A program made the translations under genes and the position numbers. Shown one piece after another: positions 33,393-44,700 of a stretch of DNA of 64,000 bases. The notes beneath the pieces were generated by a model. The model was given only the letters and a program-made list of their open reading frames with translations. It had not been told where the DNA came from and ran no database searches. Numbering within the stretch: position 1 is the first letter of the stretch; each line of letters starts with the position of its first letter. The DNA is from Lumbricus rubellus (taxonomy: Eukaryota; Annelida; Clitellata; Crassiclitellata; Lumbricidae): assembly GCA_945859605.1 (NCBI GenBank), contig OX243814.1:34355999-34419998 (forward strand), written 5' to 3'.

Positions 33393-36300
33393 ATGTCGTT
33401 TGTTCATGTTGTTGACCAACAGCAAAGTTCTGCAGGAGGCGTCGGAGGGGGCGGAGGGTCGGCTGAAAGGACCCTGTTCGTGGGCCATAAAATTCCAACT
33501 GAGATCAAGAAAATGACCTCTCTGCTTCCTTCTTTAGATAAACCTGCGTTTAGGCATATCTTAACAGGTTCGTACAATCATTATTGTTGTAGCTGTTGTT
33601 TTTGTTGTTGTTATTAGTATATGCCCTGTGCACTACATACATGCGTTATAAAAGTCGACAATCAATCAATCAATCAATAATTACATAACTCCAAAGCACC
33701 GAACCCACCACTATACCACCGTGCCCGCAACACAACTCTTATGTATTTCTGATCTGTTGATAATGGCTTAGGTGAATTATCTAAGCAAATAGCTTAGATC
33801 GAAAGCATATATGCTTATCAATGATTCAATATGTTGATTATTTTACGGTGATAGTTTATTTTGATAAATTTTTTCCTGAGTCTTGGTATATTACTCTTGA
33901 TGATTTGATTTGACTGAGCACTGTTAAAAGGAAGTAAGGGAACATTAACTTTATTTGTGTCTGTATTTAATGTTGATCTTCTGAATCTGTTTCAGCAACA
34001 ACTGGCGCTCTCGAAGGAAAGGAATTAAACCTGAAGGAATTGTTGTCAAAGGTTTCGTCTCCAAAGCTTACAGATGAATCCGTCTGTTTTATCATCTCCG
34101 GACTTTATCGACTACTTCAGCTGGCTCTAAGATCTGCTCAGTCTTCACTAAAGTCAGAGGTAAAGCATAAACAAATGAAACTCTCTTTCTTTGTTTTTTC
34201 TGCCTAAATCTTTATTTTGGTGTTTTGGTCAACTTTGTCTACAAACCTTGACTGAACTAGAGAGGACTGGCCAACCAGCATTCCTTATGACCACGGAAAG
34301 TGTACAGCTCTACTTCAACGACTACCGTGGTCTGTGCGCTTGGTGCAATGAGATGCAGGCTCGCATAACGACTGATGAGCTGGCGAAGGATGTGGATGTT
34401 TCAGTAGCAGACATTTGGTTCTTCATTTCACTTGTGACGAGGCAGCAAAGTGGTGCTTTGTTGTGAAAGTCACACTTTTTTGCATGTCATGATGTTATGT
34501 TATGCAATGTACTATTTGTAGTGTTCCAGTATTTGCCCTGACATTAAAATTATCGATATTAAGGAATAGTTATGTAACACATGCATAACAGATGCACACC
34601 TTGTTTGCATATATTTAAGTTAGTCTGTTTCTTTATTTTACAGATGCTTGGCGAAGATCTAAAAGAATTGAAGTAAGTAGATTTTAAATATTTATAACTT
34701 GTCATGTTGTTAAACATAAAAATTACCACATGTGGCAACTGCTGCCTGTGCATAAATGGCATTCAGAATATTAGGTTCGTTGAGCTGTGTTTTAATACAG
34801 GTATGCGTTGCAGAATAACACCTTATTGTTTCCTTTAAATAGAGCTTTATTAAGTTAATTTATTGATTACATTTTGACACCACTTGAGCAATCCACAGTT
34901 TATGATGAGGCTAGAAATCGACTGGTGAGATATTCTTGTTCAGAAGTATTCTTAATTTTGTTTTAGAGGCTTGAAGTGTAGTAGTTTTTTTATTACCATT
35001 TAAGCCCAATAAATTAGAAACTTATCATATTATTAATCGGACATTCCTTCCTTTCTAGCTAATTAATTAATTTACCTAAAGAGCATGTGCAGTTATTCAT
35101 CAATGGATGTTTTTTCTGTTGTTTGCAAAATTAATTAACATTACGTTTGGGTCATGACAAAATGCTTGACTTCCAATGAAATGCTTTTTAAGATATAATT
35201 AAGGGTCTGTGAATGAATGTGTGATATGAGTATAAATGTGACTTATTATGAATTTATTAAGTGTTACTCCTAATAACCATACACCAATGAACCATAGTGA
35301 TGGAAGGTCTTTGCTCAGTGGCCATCTCATGAAAGGTTCATATCTGTACTTTCTTAACACTAGTTAGGGCCTAACCAGTTGGAAACCATGTTTTCAGTAA
35401 ATATACGATAATAACATTTTTACTTAATAATATGAATATTTGCTTATGTTGTTTGCTAATTTTTTATTTATAGAATTCCCGATGAATTCATAGCAGATCT
35501 AATTAGCGTCGTCTTTGGTCAGAGGTAAGATTTTTACGAATCTGTGAGAATTCTGACAACTATCGTTGATGGCTCAATCATTGCGTGCTGTAATGTTTTG
35601 CTGGAGCCATGCATGTTTTTCCTATCATCATGCACGTGAAGTATTGATTTGGTTAAAGGTGCTGAAGAACAAACATTTGTTCAGATGTGTCTGATGGTTG
35701 AGAAAGATATTTTAACTGAGTACTTTGTTAACATAAAGTAGTTAACATAAAGCAGTTAACATAAAGTAGTTGACAAACCTGTAGACTTCCTTTCCTATAT
35801 ATACACTTTGACCCTGAAGTTTTGTCAAGCTTGCCCGTAAATTTGTTGCTTGGGACCATTACTTGATGGTTCATTTAAATATAGTTGTTTTAGATTAGAT
35901 TGAGTCATTATTCTACTAGTGATTAGCATACACACTGTGCTGCTTAGTGTAGGCTTGTTAATGCAGATTTATATTTAAAAATTATTATCAAAATGGCTGT
36001 GAATGGTTTGCTAGAAGAATGCTTAACCTTTTTGCACTGTGCGTAATGCTGGGCAAGATTGTGGTAAGAGAAAGAATGGAGGTACCCCAAGGCTGAGGAA
36101 ATAAAATTGCAAACATTAAATAAATTCATGGGATGAAAAACACTCATCTTGCGTCTTATTTTATTGCTTACATTCATAGTAAAGACGACTTTTTAGGTCA
36201 AGTCTGTTGTGGCCAATCTACAGAAACTCTAGAGCTCTGTCTGTTCTTGCTGTGTTGCAGGCGACCTGCTTTGCTGAAGCATGCGCTGGAAAGTGGAGTT

Positions 36301-37644
36301 CAACTAGACAAACTGGAATCATTGAAATGGAGAGTTGATGTTGGAATTTCAACAAGGTTATAGACTACTCTCAAACTGTAGTGTGGTCATAGCTAGTTTG
36401 CTGCATCAGTCAGACCATTGATTATTATTATATCTTTGTTTATTGTTATCAATAATATTTCCCAATTGGGATGACAAACTGTAATCTGTTACAATGCAGA
36501 CAAAAAACAAATATGAGCAGACTGCCAGACATTCATTGCACTCAAGATTGCTCAACACCATTGATTGATGCTTGGCCATTAGATAAAGGCGCTTAACTCT
36601 TTAATGACCATCTACATATGTTTTCAATGCATTTTAGTACACGTTGGTCGTTTAGAGGTTAATAAGTGCATGGTAATGATAATAAACTGGTAACTGTAGC
36701 ATTTTTTTATGCGAAAGAAGTGTAAAGTTTAACGGTGCGATCACATTTGTCTAACTTGATATTGTTTTTTAAATTTCTAGTGTGCTGAACCGATTGCTGG
36801 AGCCAAGTGTTAGTCTGGAGATGGTGCTTAGCAATGGAAATATCCATCATCTGGAAGTAAATATCCATTGTGCTTAAGTTGCTGTTGTTGGTCCTTCCAC
36901 TTCCTCCCGCACTACTGGCTAATGTCTCGTTTTCCTTATCAATCTCTTGTTCTGAATAGTCATTTTGCAAGAATCACTATATAAATGTATGGATACAATA
37001 ATACAATACAAATGGAGAACATATTAGAGTTGTGTAAAAGAACTTCCATTTGCCCATTTCAATAATGCCTTATTCAAGCATAATATGTGCCAACATGATT
37101 TGTAGGTACTTGTTAAAATGCTGTCAGACCATGTACATTCTGAATTTAGAGAGGTACTTTCATCCAAGGTTATTACTAGAACTGGGAATTTAAAGTGTTA
37201 CGTTAAAGCGTTAGTTGACTAACTGGCATTAACTGCGTTAAACAATTTGATCTCGTTAGTTAACTAACGAGATTAAATTGTTTAAATTGTGCGAAAGTAG
37301 GTTATTTTATAAATGCGCTAAAACAATTCTTGATAAAACTTTAAACTTTGAAGTACACATTATGTAAGAACTAAGAGTAAAAATTAAAACTAATTAGCAA
37401 ATGTATGAACATTTGCTTTCTGTGTATTGATTCCATTTGTATAGTGCATATTCAATGCTCAAAGTCACTAGAGGGGTTGTACTTGTCATCATCTATTGCA
37501 GACATGCGATAAAAATTAATCAAGTTTTTTGTTTTGTTTCAGATACCGTTGCACAAATTCCACGAATTGCGTTACAATGTTGCGCATGTACTGAAAGAAA
37601 TTGAAGTTCTGGAGAAACGTTCTATTCTGAAAATACAGGATTAA
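33393..37644 (+). CDS. COMMD5: COMM domain-containing protein 5
   Basis: Seven exons: 33393-33567, 33996-34159, 34644-34672 (29 bp), 35474-35524, 36261-36356, 36781-36856, 37543-37644, with agreeing phases and GT-AG borders; 230 residues (human about 224). COMMD proteins form the Commander complex with CCDC22 and CCDC93, which recycles membrane cargo from endosomes. The N-terminal globular part reads LFVGHKIPTEIKKM and LLPSLDKPAFRHIL. The C-terminal COMM domain includes LKWRVDVGISTSVLNRLLEPS, then FHELRYNVAHVLKEIEVLEKR. IPDEFIADLISVVFGQRRP matches the COMMD5-specific linker. A glycine-rich insert (residues 16-22) is in the tail before this. The AATAAA at 37763 is a likely poly(A) signal. Confidence 0.96.
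33659..33730 (-). mobile_element. SINE fragment with (AATC)n
   Basis: A short (AATC)n tract followed by aagcaccgaacccaccactataccaccgtgcccgc, the inverted head of the SINE family copies. It is truncated and lies in COMMD5 intron 1. Confidence 0.6.
34244..34466 (+). pseudogene. Coding-like fragment inside COMMD5 intron 2
   Basis: An open frame reads LERTGQPAFLMTTESVQLYF, then DYRGLCAWCNEMQARI and DELAKDVDVSVADI before a stop. Composition looks coding, and the spacing of W and hydrophobic residues weakly recalls the first helices of a spectrin-type repeat. An acceptor-like ctag precedes it, but the phase does not fit COMMD5 exon 2. It is probably a stranded exon fragment of another gene or an alternative exon; unproven. 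Confidence 0.35.
36593..36662. mobile_element. TTAA-ended mini-palindrome, copy 1 (70 bp)
   Basis: Starts ttaactctttaatgacca and ends tggtcgtttagaggttaa, an imperfect inverted repeat of about 19 bp around the core ctacatatgttttcaatgca. It lies in COMMD5 intron 5. Same length and core as the copies at 56349 and 59683. Confidence 0.75.
37240..37283. repeat. 44-bp palindrome centred on GTTAAC
   Basis: Arms of 22 bp with no spacer (aaacaatttgatctcgttag and its inverse), one mismatch. It lies in COMMD5 intron 6. The preceding 40 bp is rich in gttaa and ttagttgact phrases, suggesting decay of a larger repeat. Confidence 0.85.
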
Positions 37645-37762
37645 CAGTCATTTACACACACACGCACATACACACCACACACATACACAAACACACACTC
37701 ACATGCATGTAATCCAATTGAAATTTAAATATAGATAGACACTAGCTTTGGTTCTTTGTTGA

Positions 37763-37768
37763 AATAAA
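37763..37768 (+). terminator. Poly(A) signal AATAAA for COMMD5
   Basis: Canonical AATAAA 119 bp beyond the COMMD5 stop codon, following a (CA)n tract at 37655-37700. The cleavage site is not determinable here. Confidence 0.6.
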
Positions 37769-38280
37769 GACTGCATTTTTGTATGTATTTCATATATGAT
37801 ACACGTACATTGTACAAAGTTATTCAGAATGTATTAAATGCATTTTTATGTTTGGTTTATCTGTTCCATGATTGGTATGAAATATTCAAGCATGACTGAA
37901 AAACAACTGCATTCTATGTTATCTGTGTTAGTTGGAAAAACATTTGATATGCAGCAAAATACGATGGTCAGAATTTGATTGATAATTCAGATTTACTTGA
38001 AAGTGTTATTGTTTCCATTGGCAACAGACCAAACATTTCTTCAATGGGTGGTATTAATAGCGTTGCAAGGGGTTTTCCAGCAATCAATGGAAAAGGTAAA
38101 CTCAAGAAGGTGATGCAGAAATTTTCCAGTTTATCTGCAGAGTAGCTCAAAGAATCTGCAGGACTGGTGTCAAAGAAATATAAAAATGATCTGGGTGCTG
38201 CTGAATTCATGTAGGAAATTTAAGTCAGCATGTTCTTTAATGGCCAGCTTAAGAAATGCCACACCAAATGTATGTTGTAT

Positions 38281-38492
38281 GTGTACTTGCTATAGCACCC
38301 CTTCAAGATCGCTACTCAGAGGCGCTCCCGACTACAGCGCAGACACTGCATAGGAGTTTCACACCAAACCGCTGAGCAGTTGCAAGTGAAGGACTTGCCC
38401 AGGGTCCCTACGCGGCAACTTGAGACGGATTCAAACCTGCAACCCACTGGCTGCAAGGCACCGAACATACCCACTATGCCACCATGTCCCAC
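38281..38492 (-). mobile_element. tRNA-derived SINE, diverged copy
   Basis: Inverted copy of the SINE family: the plus strand shows tatagcaccccttcaagat, actcagaggcgctcccga, gtgaaggacttgcccagggt and ggattcaaacctgcaaccc. It is more diverged than the copy at 26328-26551. It lies between COMMD5 and the next gene. Confidence 0.75.
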
Positions 38493-38854
38493 AGACCTTG
38501 AAATTAACCAATGCTGTTTGTTAGGATCATTTTTGCATCATCAACAACAACAAAATTTTGTATTGACAAAAAATTTAATTAATTTTTTAAAGTAAATTTG
38601 AGTAATTATCATTTAGCCTATCTGCTGGTGTATGAAGACTATAATGGAACAGAATTTCAGACACTTCGTTTCTATTTTCTTTTAGGCTAAAGACCAAATT
38701 TTATATTAGGCCTACATTCAAGCCTTCAAGGTAACAAATTTTGTCATTATTGGTTAGATTGACCTTTGTGGAGGGTTAATTGATTCAAGTTTGGCACAGG
38801 GTTAAATTATAGCTTGTCATGACCTTGGGCAATATCTGTGATCAACGAACCTAA

Positions 38855-39361
38855 TCAAAGTCTATAGCGTGAAATCCGTTTTTCCACATCACCGCCATCA
38901 TCAATCGTTAAAACATTTAACAGTTGGTTGGAGATGGTACGGTTGCTGCAGGTTTCGGTTGTACTGCTGCTGCTGTTGGTACTGGGATCCTTTAGAGTAC
39001 TTTGGGAAGAGGAGGAGGAGGATTCGGAAGAGTCTGCAATTGTCTGCGACTGAAAGAAAGCATCATCGGGTGAAACATCTGCTGATGATTCTGTGTAATC
39101 GTCGGTAGATGGGGTGCCATCGGTTCGTAATCGGAGACTTGTTGGTGGAGCTGACTGCAGTGATGTGCGATCAAGCGAATCGATTTCGCCGTCTGCCTTT
39201 AGAAAGATTAGTCTAATGGGTGTTTTCTCGTACACAAAGATTCTGCTCGCGCTGTGCTTCTTCAGTGCTATTGCAGTTTCAGTGTTGCTACGTTTGTGTG
39301 ATGCTGCTGCTGCTGCTGATGATGATGATGATACTGCTGCTGCTGATGGTGAACGATTCAT
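38855..39361 (-). CDS. Unrecognised Ser/Thr-rich protein, terminal exon (168 aa)
   Basis: The exon begins after an acceptor (tttatttgcag, exon from 39431) and the first ATG gives MNRSPSAAAV..., so an upstream 5' untranslated exon is likely. The N terminus has serine and alanine runs encoded by GCT/GAT triplets. The middle, SRIFVYEKTPIRLIFLKADG, then SLDRTSLQSAPPTSLRLRTD, looks like folded protein. The rest is acidic and rich in serine and threonine (SSESSSSSSQS). I do not recognise a domain. The promoter and any earlier exon may lie within 39440-40150. If coding also continues upstream, the N terminus would change. Confidence 0.5.
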   Translation of the reverse strand: MNRSPSAAAVSSSSSAAAAASHKRSNTETAIALKKHSASRIFVYEKTPIRLIFLKADGEIDSLDRTSLQSAPPTSLRLRTDGTPSTDDYTESSADVSPDDAFFQSQTIADSSESSSSSSQSTLKDPSTNSSSSTTETCSNRTISNQLLNVLTIDDGGDVEKRISRYRL

Positions 39362-39525
39362 ATTAACGAAGTGTGAAATTCCCGTTGTTGACAGAATGAT
39401 GGAGAAATGATGAAGTTGATGAAGTAGCAATCTGCAAATAAAATCACAGCTGTAGGCGGCAGTTATTGTATGCTTAATTGTATGTTCTAGATCTAATGAC
39501 GACTAATGTGAAAACTTCTATAGCT

Positions 39526-39616
39526 CCAACATATATAATATATATTGTGTAATATATATATATATATAATATATAATATATTGTGTAATGTATATATATA
39601 TATAATATATATATTG
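39526..39616. repeat. TA-rich palindromic repeat
   Basis: Alternating atatataatatat and attgtgtaa phrases form overlapping palindromes over about 90 bp. Confidence 0.8.
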
Positions 39617-41060
39617 TGCTCAACGAAGGCATCGGTCGATGTGGTAACTGTACAGTGACAAATTAAAGTCCACGACCTTCTGGAAACGGTCTATGCCGGA
39701 AATGAATTCCAGGCTGAACTTTTGCCGGGAAAGAACGAAATCGATTTCTCATTGATCGACGTATAACGGCAGCCTATAGGCCTATATATATATATCATGT
39801 AACCTAGAGGCCTACCTTTGTAGGCCTATTAGCTTATAGGCTAGTTTTTACGTAGACTAAAAGCCTACCTTAGGCTCCATAATTATAGTCCTAATTTTTA
39901 CGCATAAGTTTAACATGCAGTCTATATTAATTATCACTAGGCTATTTATTAATGCATATTATATTTTTAGTCCAACTTTTGACGTAAGCTTAAACAAGTC
40001 GCGTATTAACGATGGCTGTAGCAATTGAAGCATAGGCCTTACCTTGGTGCGCGACTTTAGCTCTTCAGTCTTCACCTAGCACGGCACTTCTGATGCCAGA
40101 GACCGTGCTAATCTTCAGACTGCAATGCTTGCGAAATGGAAGTGGACCCTAGTGATGCTAATTGACTAAACAGATCGATGGAGCAATCGGTCGGGCTATG
40201 GCAACCTTTATTATGCGATATTTCCCGATGGGTATAGGCTCTGGGTAGGCCGATACCTGCCTAATGCCTATACATCGGCGGAGACGCGAAGACAAGCCCC
40301 GCCATGCATGAGCTTCGCTTGTCACCAATAAATTATCTGACAGACGATATGTGTGACTGCACATGGTCTCTGTCAACACACAAAATCAATAAATTATAGC
40401 GGACGATAGACGGTTTTTATTCCTAACAGAAATTAAGCAATATTGAAGATACATTGGGCTGGAACACCTCAGCAAGCTGTGCACTAGCTTCTCTGTTTCT
40501 CGCATGTCAATCTGGGAATACACCATCACTCCTAAGTTGCATCTCTATATATTTGACAAATGCTCATCTGAAAATCAGCTTAATTTCACTTTACTTTGTA
40601 TTTTTAAGACCATTTCCAATTTGACTTGGATATTGATGTGTGCAAGTGTGGCTGAAAAAGCATCTCTAGGCTATAGTATATTGCAAAGCACATCTTTCAG
40701 GTTTTAAGATGCACTCTATAAGCACTTTGCTGCAGTAACCATACTGTTATACCTTCAACGTAGGGCCCATCCAAATATTAAGTAGACATTTTGTGGACCT
40801 TCCCCACGCTTACATACAACTAAGCTTCTCTGTGCCTTACAAAAGTTAATTTCCGAGCAAAAATTGTTGATGAAACTTTCATTTTAAATACCATAGTCTA
40901 CAATTAATTTTTTTAAACATCATATACGCTAGCCAGAATGTTAACTTTTAGAGTTTCCTGTTTTGCTCTGAACAGAATTTAATTATAATTTAATCAAATG
41001 CCATCGGATGACTATAGGATAATACACAGTTATAAATAGGCTAATGTGGATACCGCAATC
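39617..41060. other. No gene seen
   Basis: AT-rich intergenic sequence with several AGGCCTA motifs between 39770 and 39835. Open frames at 40158-40379 and 40504-40707 show no recognisable protein or splice context. Confidence 0.5.
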
Positions 41061-41065
41061 AGACA

Positions 41066-41071
41066 TTTATT
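41066..41071 (-). terminator. Poly(A) signal for MED7
   Basis: The plus strand reads tttatt, giving AATAAA on the minus strand, about 275 bp past the MED7 stop codon. It is a reasonable 3' end. Confidence 0.5.
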
Positions 41072-41344
41072 TTGCATACATACAGATTGTCGGGACGCCC
41101 TTCCCTAGCTGTACGCACCCATACGCAAGACTTGCCTAAATTAAATCACCTATCACCTCATCACCTAAGCATAAAATACACAGTTCTCAATCTCAAAAAA
41201 CCTTAAAGTAATAAACCGAACGTAAGAAAATCCTATCAATTTGGAAATCAAATAGAAAAGTCGGAAATAAATCATCTTCTAATTACACCAAAAACATAGA
41301 ACACAGTTTGTCTTCGACACGAACGACGACGACGAGCAACTCCT

Positions 41345-42712
41345 TCAATGTAGCGCATCAACAATGTCACACATCATCTGATCCAGAGTCGCGCTCTCCA
41401 AGTCCTCCTCATCTTCATCGTCCTCCAGCTCCTCCTTAACCGCCACCGGAAGGCCTTCGTCGGCACCACCAGCGTGGTTCGTGTTAATCACAAGCTTCGT
41501 GTCGAGGGACGAATCGTCGGGAAGCGACGCCAGACAGTTCTGAAGCATTTCCTGGACATGCTTGAAATGCTTCTGGAAGCGATCGACCGTCTCCATGCGT
41601 TGGCGCTTCTGAACTTCCAGCATGACGCGAAGGGTCTCGCGCGCTTGGTGTGGCCGGAATTCGTTGATGAGATGATGCATGTGTATGAAGAGCAGCGTAA
41701 GATCGTCGATCTTTTCCACTCTACGCTGCGAGTCGGGAGCCTTGATTAGAATGTCGAGCAGATCGAGGAAGTTTACGAGTATCGAGAAGTTGAGCTTTTT
41801 CAGTTCTCTTTTGTGGTCGTAGTTGTGAGGGTAGAGACGGGGAAGGCTTTGACTTTCGAGGGGACGAATGATTTGGTCGTCAGCACGAAATGGCACTCCA
41901 AACATCGAATAATTGTCCTGAACAAAACAAAGCAAACAATATTTAAAACGGCAATTGTCACCGCAAAGTAGAGCTTAGGTTTTTTTAGTGTACAGCTCTA
42001 CACAAAATGTGCAGTTCTAAGTGATTTTGTGCAGTTGTAGAAGCATATTTGTGCAGTTAAAAATATAAGCAAAACAAAATGTAATTGTCATTCGATTGGG
42101 AAGGATGGGGAGGAAAAGAAGTTGTGCAGTTAAAAAAATTCCATAACAGAAACCTTGATACTAGAGCTGCATACAATATAAGCTGTTTTCAATGGTTACT
42201 AACCATATTGATAAAATAATCTTAATTTAATTCTTATAGTCATAGTTAATTCAAAATTTTGCAAATAAATTACAAAGTTCAAACATGATAGACCTAGTTA
42301 GGAATATGTCAATTACGAATTATGTCAATTGATGGGCGCGGTGGTGTAGTGGTGGCGTCGTTGCCTTGGAGCCGGAAGGTTCGAGGTTCGAATCCATCTT
42401 GCCGCGTATGGACCTTGGGCAAGTCCTTCACTCACAATTGCTCAGCGCTTTGGCCTGAAACTCTGATGCAGTGTCTGCTCTGCATCGGGAGCGCCTCTGA
42501 GTAGAGAGAGCTTGAAGGGGCGCTATAACAAGTGCACAAACAAACAAACTTGGAAACTTATCTGATGAGACAGAAACAATGAAACGTACTCTGATTGGTG
42601 GAGGGGGCTTTGGTGCTCTGCCTCGTTTGATATTTTCATCTGTATACTGATTAATGTAAATCATGGGAGGCAAGGGAAAAGGAGTTGTCGTTCCAGCGTC
42701 GTTTGTGGCCAT
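41345..42712 (-). CDS. MED7: Mediator complex subunit 7
   Basis: Two exons: 42712-42590 and 41917-41345, joined in phase 0 (AGA|gtacgt ... gttcag|GAC), giving 231 residues (human 233). MED7 belongs to the middle module of Mediator, which bridges transcription activators to RNA polymerase II in the nucleus. Family signatures are [20 protein letters not shown] in exon 1, then [60 protein letters not shown] and NCLASLPDD. The acidic C-terminal tail ([14 protein letters not shown]) is typical of animal MED7. The ATG is chosen because MATNDAGTT aligns with the family N terminus; the longer upstream frame has no support. Confidence 0.97.
41973..42140. mobile_element. Relative of the MITE at 5221, degraded
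   Basis: Shares ttttttagtgtacagct, acacaaaatgtgcagttcta and ttgtgcagttgtagaag with the 113-bp element at 5221-5333. Clean ends and a target duplication are not evident. It lies in the MED7 intron. Confidence 0.5.
42331..42548 (+). mobile_element. tRNA-derived SINE, full-length copy
   Basis: Best copy of the family. The head gggcgcggtggtgtagtgg and ggttcgaatcc are A and B boxes; the body runs gaccttgggcaagtccttca to gctcagcgctttggcctg; the tail gagcgcctctgagtagagag, gaaggggcgctataacaag ends in (CAAA)n. It lies in the MED7 intron, opposite in strand to that gene. Confidence 0.88.
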
Positions 42713-44700
42713 CTGCAAATTAAAAAACAAAAAAGCAAAGCACTGCATCAGTGAATAGTACATAACCAACTACAGCAATACAGAAACTCCATCAGCTTTT
42801 TTTATGGTTGGTATCCAGTGATAAGAGGGTCTCATATTTTAATTGGCCATGGCAAGGCATGTAGGCCTATGCTTCATTTGATAAGCTGTGCCAAACAATA
42901 GCCAAATAGAGTGCATTCTTGGAGACAGATAGGACCTTGACATGAGTATGGCAATTCTCAAGAAACCTCCGTGTAATTGCCATACATGCATGCAGGTACT
43001 TAAAACAACACGGTTATTCTAGATTGCACGAAAAAGTAGAGTGCTGTGAACTGCTTTGACAAATGACAACTATCACTACAAGAAAATACACAAGAATTAA
43101 GTGGTTACAAGGATGACCACTACCACTTTCAGCAGTGCTGAAAGACATTCTGAAAAATGCATTGGGCTCCAGTAGCTGAATATACTGCCACAATTTTGGA
43201 AGGCACTTTTGAAAAACTTTTAAGAAATTCATTCAGTTGCAAACAGCACTTTGTTTCTTCTAGCAATCTGGAACAGCCACACTGTCTATAAGGGAAAGAA
43301 CGTTTCTCCCGCAGAAACCCATCAATATCTTAAATGAAGTGAAAACCGTCCATAAAAGCAATTATTCTGTTCGAGAAACTTAGGCTACACAACCCCTTAG
43401 ATGCTTAAATTTAAAGAAGTCAGAATTACGAAAAGAATCTTAAATAAACAGAAATTGGATTGATGAATAATAAAAAAAATTAAAGTAGAGTTTGCATTGA
43501 TGAAAAAATTGCTGGAATGATGAAGCGAATTCTTGCCTAAACAGGAGTAGGATACGACACTAAACTACAAGTTTACCCAAAAAACCGTCCATGATGCTTG
43601 CACTTCACAGGCTACTATTACACAGAAATAGCGCGGTACCATAACGATATTAAGGGGTATTTTAACGGACGGAGCTTAACGATTGTGGTCTACCCGAATC
43701 ACCAAAAGCCATTAGACTTTAAACTTTTTTACCGTAATTCTTGCGATCGGCAAAGTAAAACGACAAATAAAATGTTATAAAATAACATCAACAACCGCTC
43801 TTATAATAAACGTCAACGGCGTTAACGCACTCCACAACAAAGATAAACCAAAACCATAGATCTAAATAAAAATCTTTGCACGACTCCCACGAGCTGCAAG
43901 AATATAAACGTCGTTGAATATAAATAAGTACGGTAACTATTGACCAGATCAATCAATCAATCAATTTTCGTTTAATAGACACTTCAAGCTGGCAGAACGC
44001 AGCATGTTACAAATAACTAATTTTACAAAGGTTTTATGAGCCTTCTATTATGTGGACCAGAAGACGGTTTTCAAGTTTAAATAGGCCTATTAAATATATC
44101 TTGAAATTGTTATTTTTTTTTATAGTTTTCTGCAAGAGTGAGGGCTTCGTAAAATATTGGAAGCCTAAGCGCAAAAACCTTAGCCTTGAGCAGGCAGCAT
44201 ATTGTCAGCCTAAGCGCAAACGCTAGCCTTTATTTAATATTTAAACTTGAAAACAACCTTCAGCAAAGATATTAGACTCTAATATCTTTGCCTTCAGGTC
44301 CACATAGGCAATTCATACTGGCTCATTGGCTGGAATTGAAAGCGTAATAATAATAATGATTGGATTTGGATCTATCTACGAAGATGCATATGGGCTGCAA
44401 AAATCACCAAAAAAGACCTGAGAACAGGTTTGGCATTCGGTATAGGTATAGTGGAGCTTCATAAGTTGTATTCTCCGTTATACGTAGTCATTGGTGTATA
44501 TCATCCGGGTACCTATTAACTCAACATGATGTAAGATGCAGAAACAGCTGTGCAACAAAAATACCGACGATGCCGTACAAAACAAAACAAAACAAAAATA
44601 GCAAATGTTACTAAGACGCCTGTAATACGCTGCGGTATATATTAAAACGCAGCAGCAAAAGGTTTTGAATGAGTACGAGTAAGTTGACAACTCAACAGCG
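42713..44700. promoter_or_regulatory. Divergent interval MED7 / GTPBP2; fold-back element
   Basis: The 1,988 bp between two outward-facing starts has no other recognised gene. A fold-back unit lies at 44049-44306: its arms are tatgtggacc(a/t)gaag and a perfect 17-bp gttttcaagtttaaata, and one arm has gained an inner palindrome (gcaaagatattag act ctaatatctttgc, 44263-44291). An (AATC)n tract is at 43951-43966. An in-frame TAA at 44680 closes the GTPBP2 frame upstream of its ATG. Confidence 0.5.

Noticed and set aside
42331..42400. Possible true tRNA gene
   Set aside because: A and B boxes are present, but the acceptor and anticodon stems do not fold convincingly and the sequence recurs as a SINE head.
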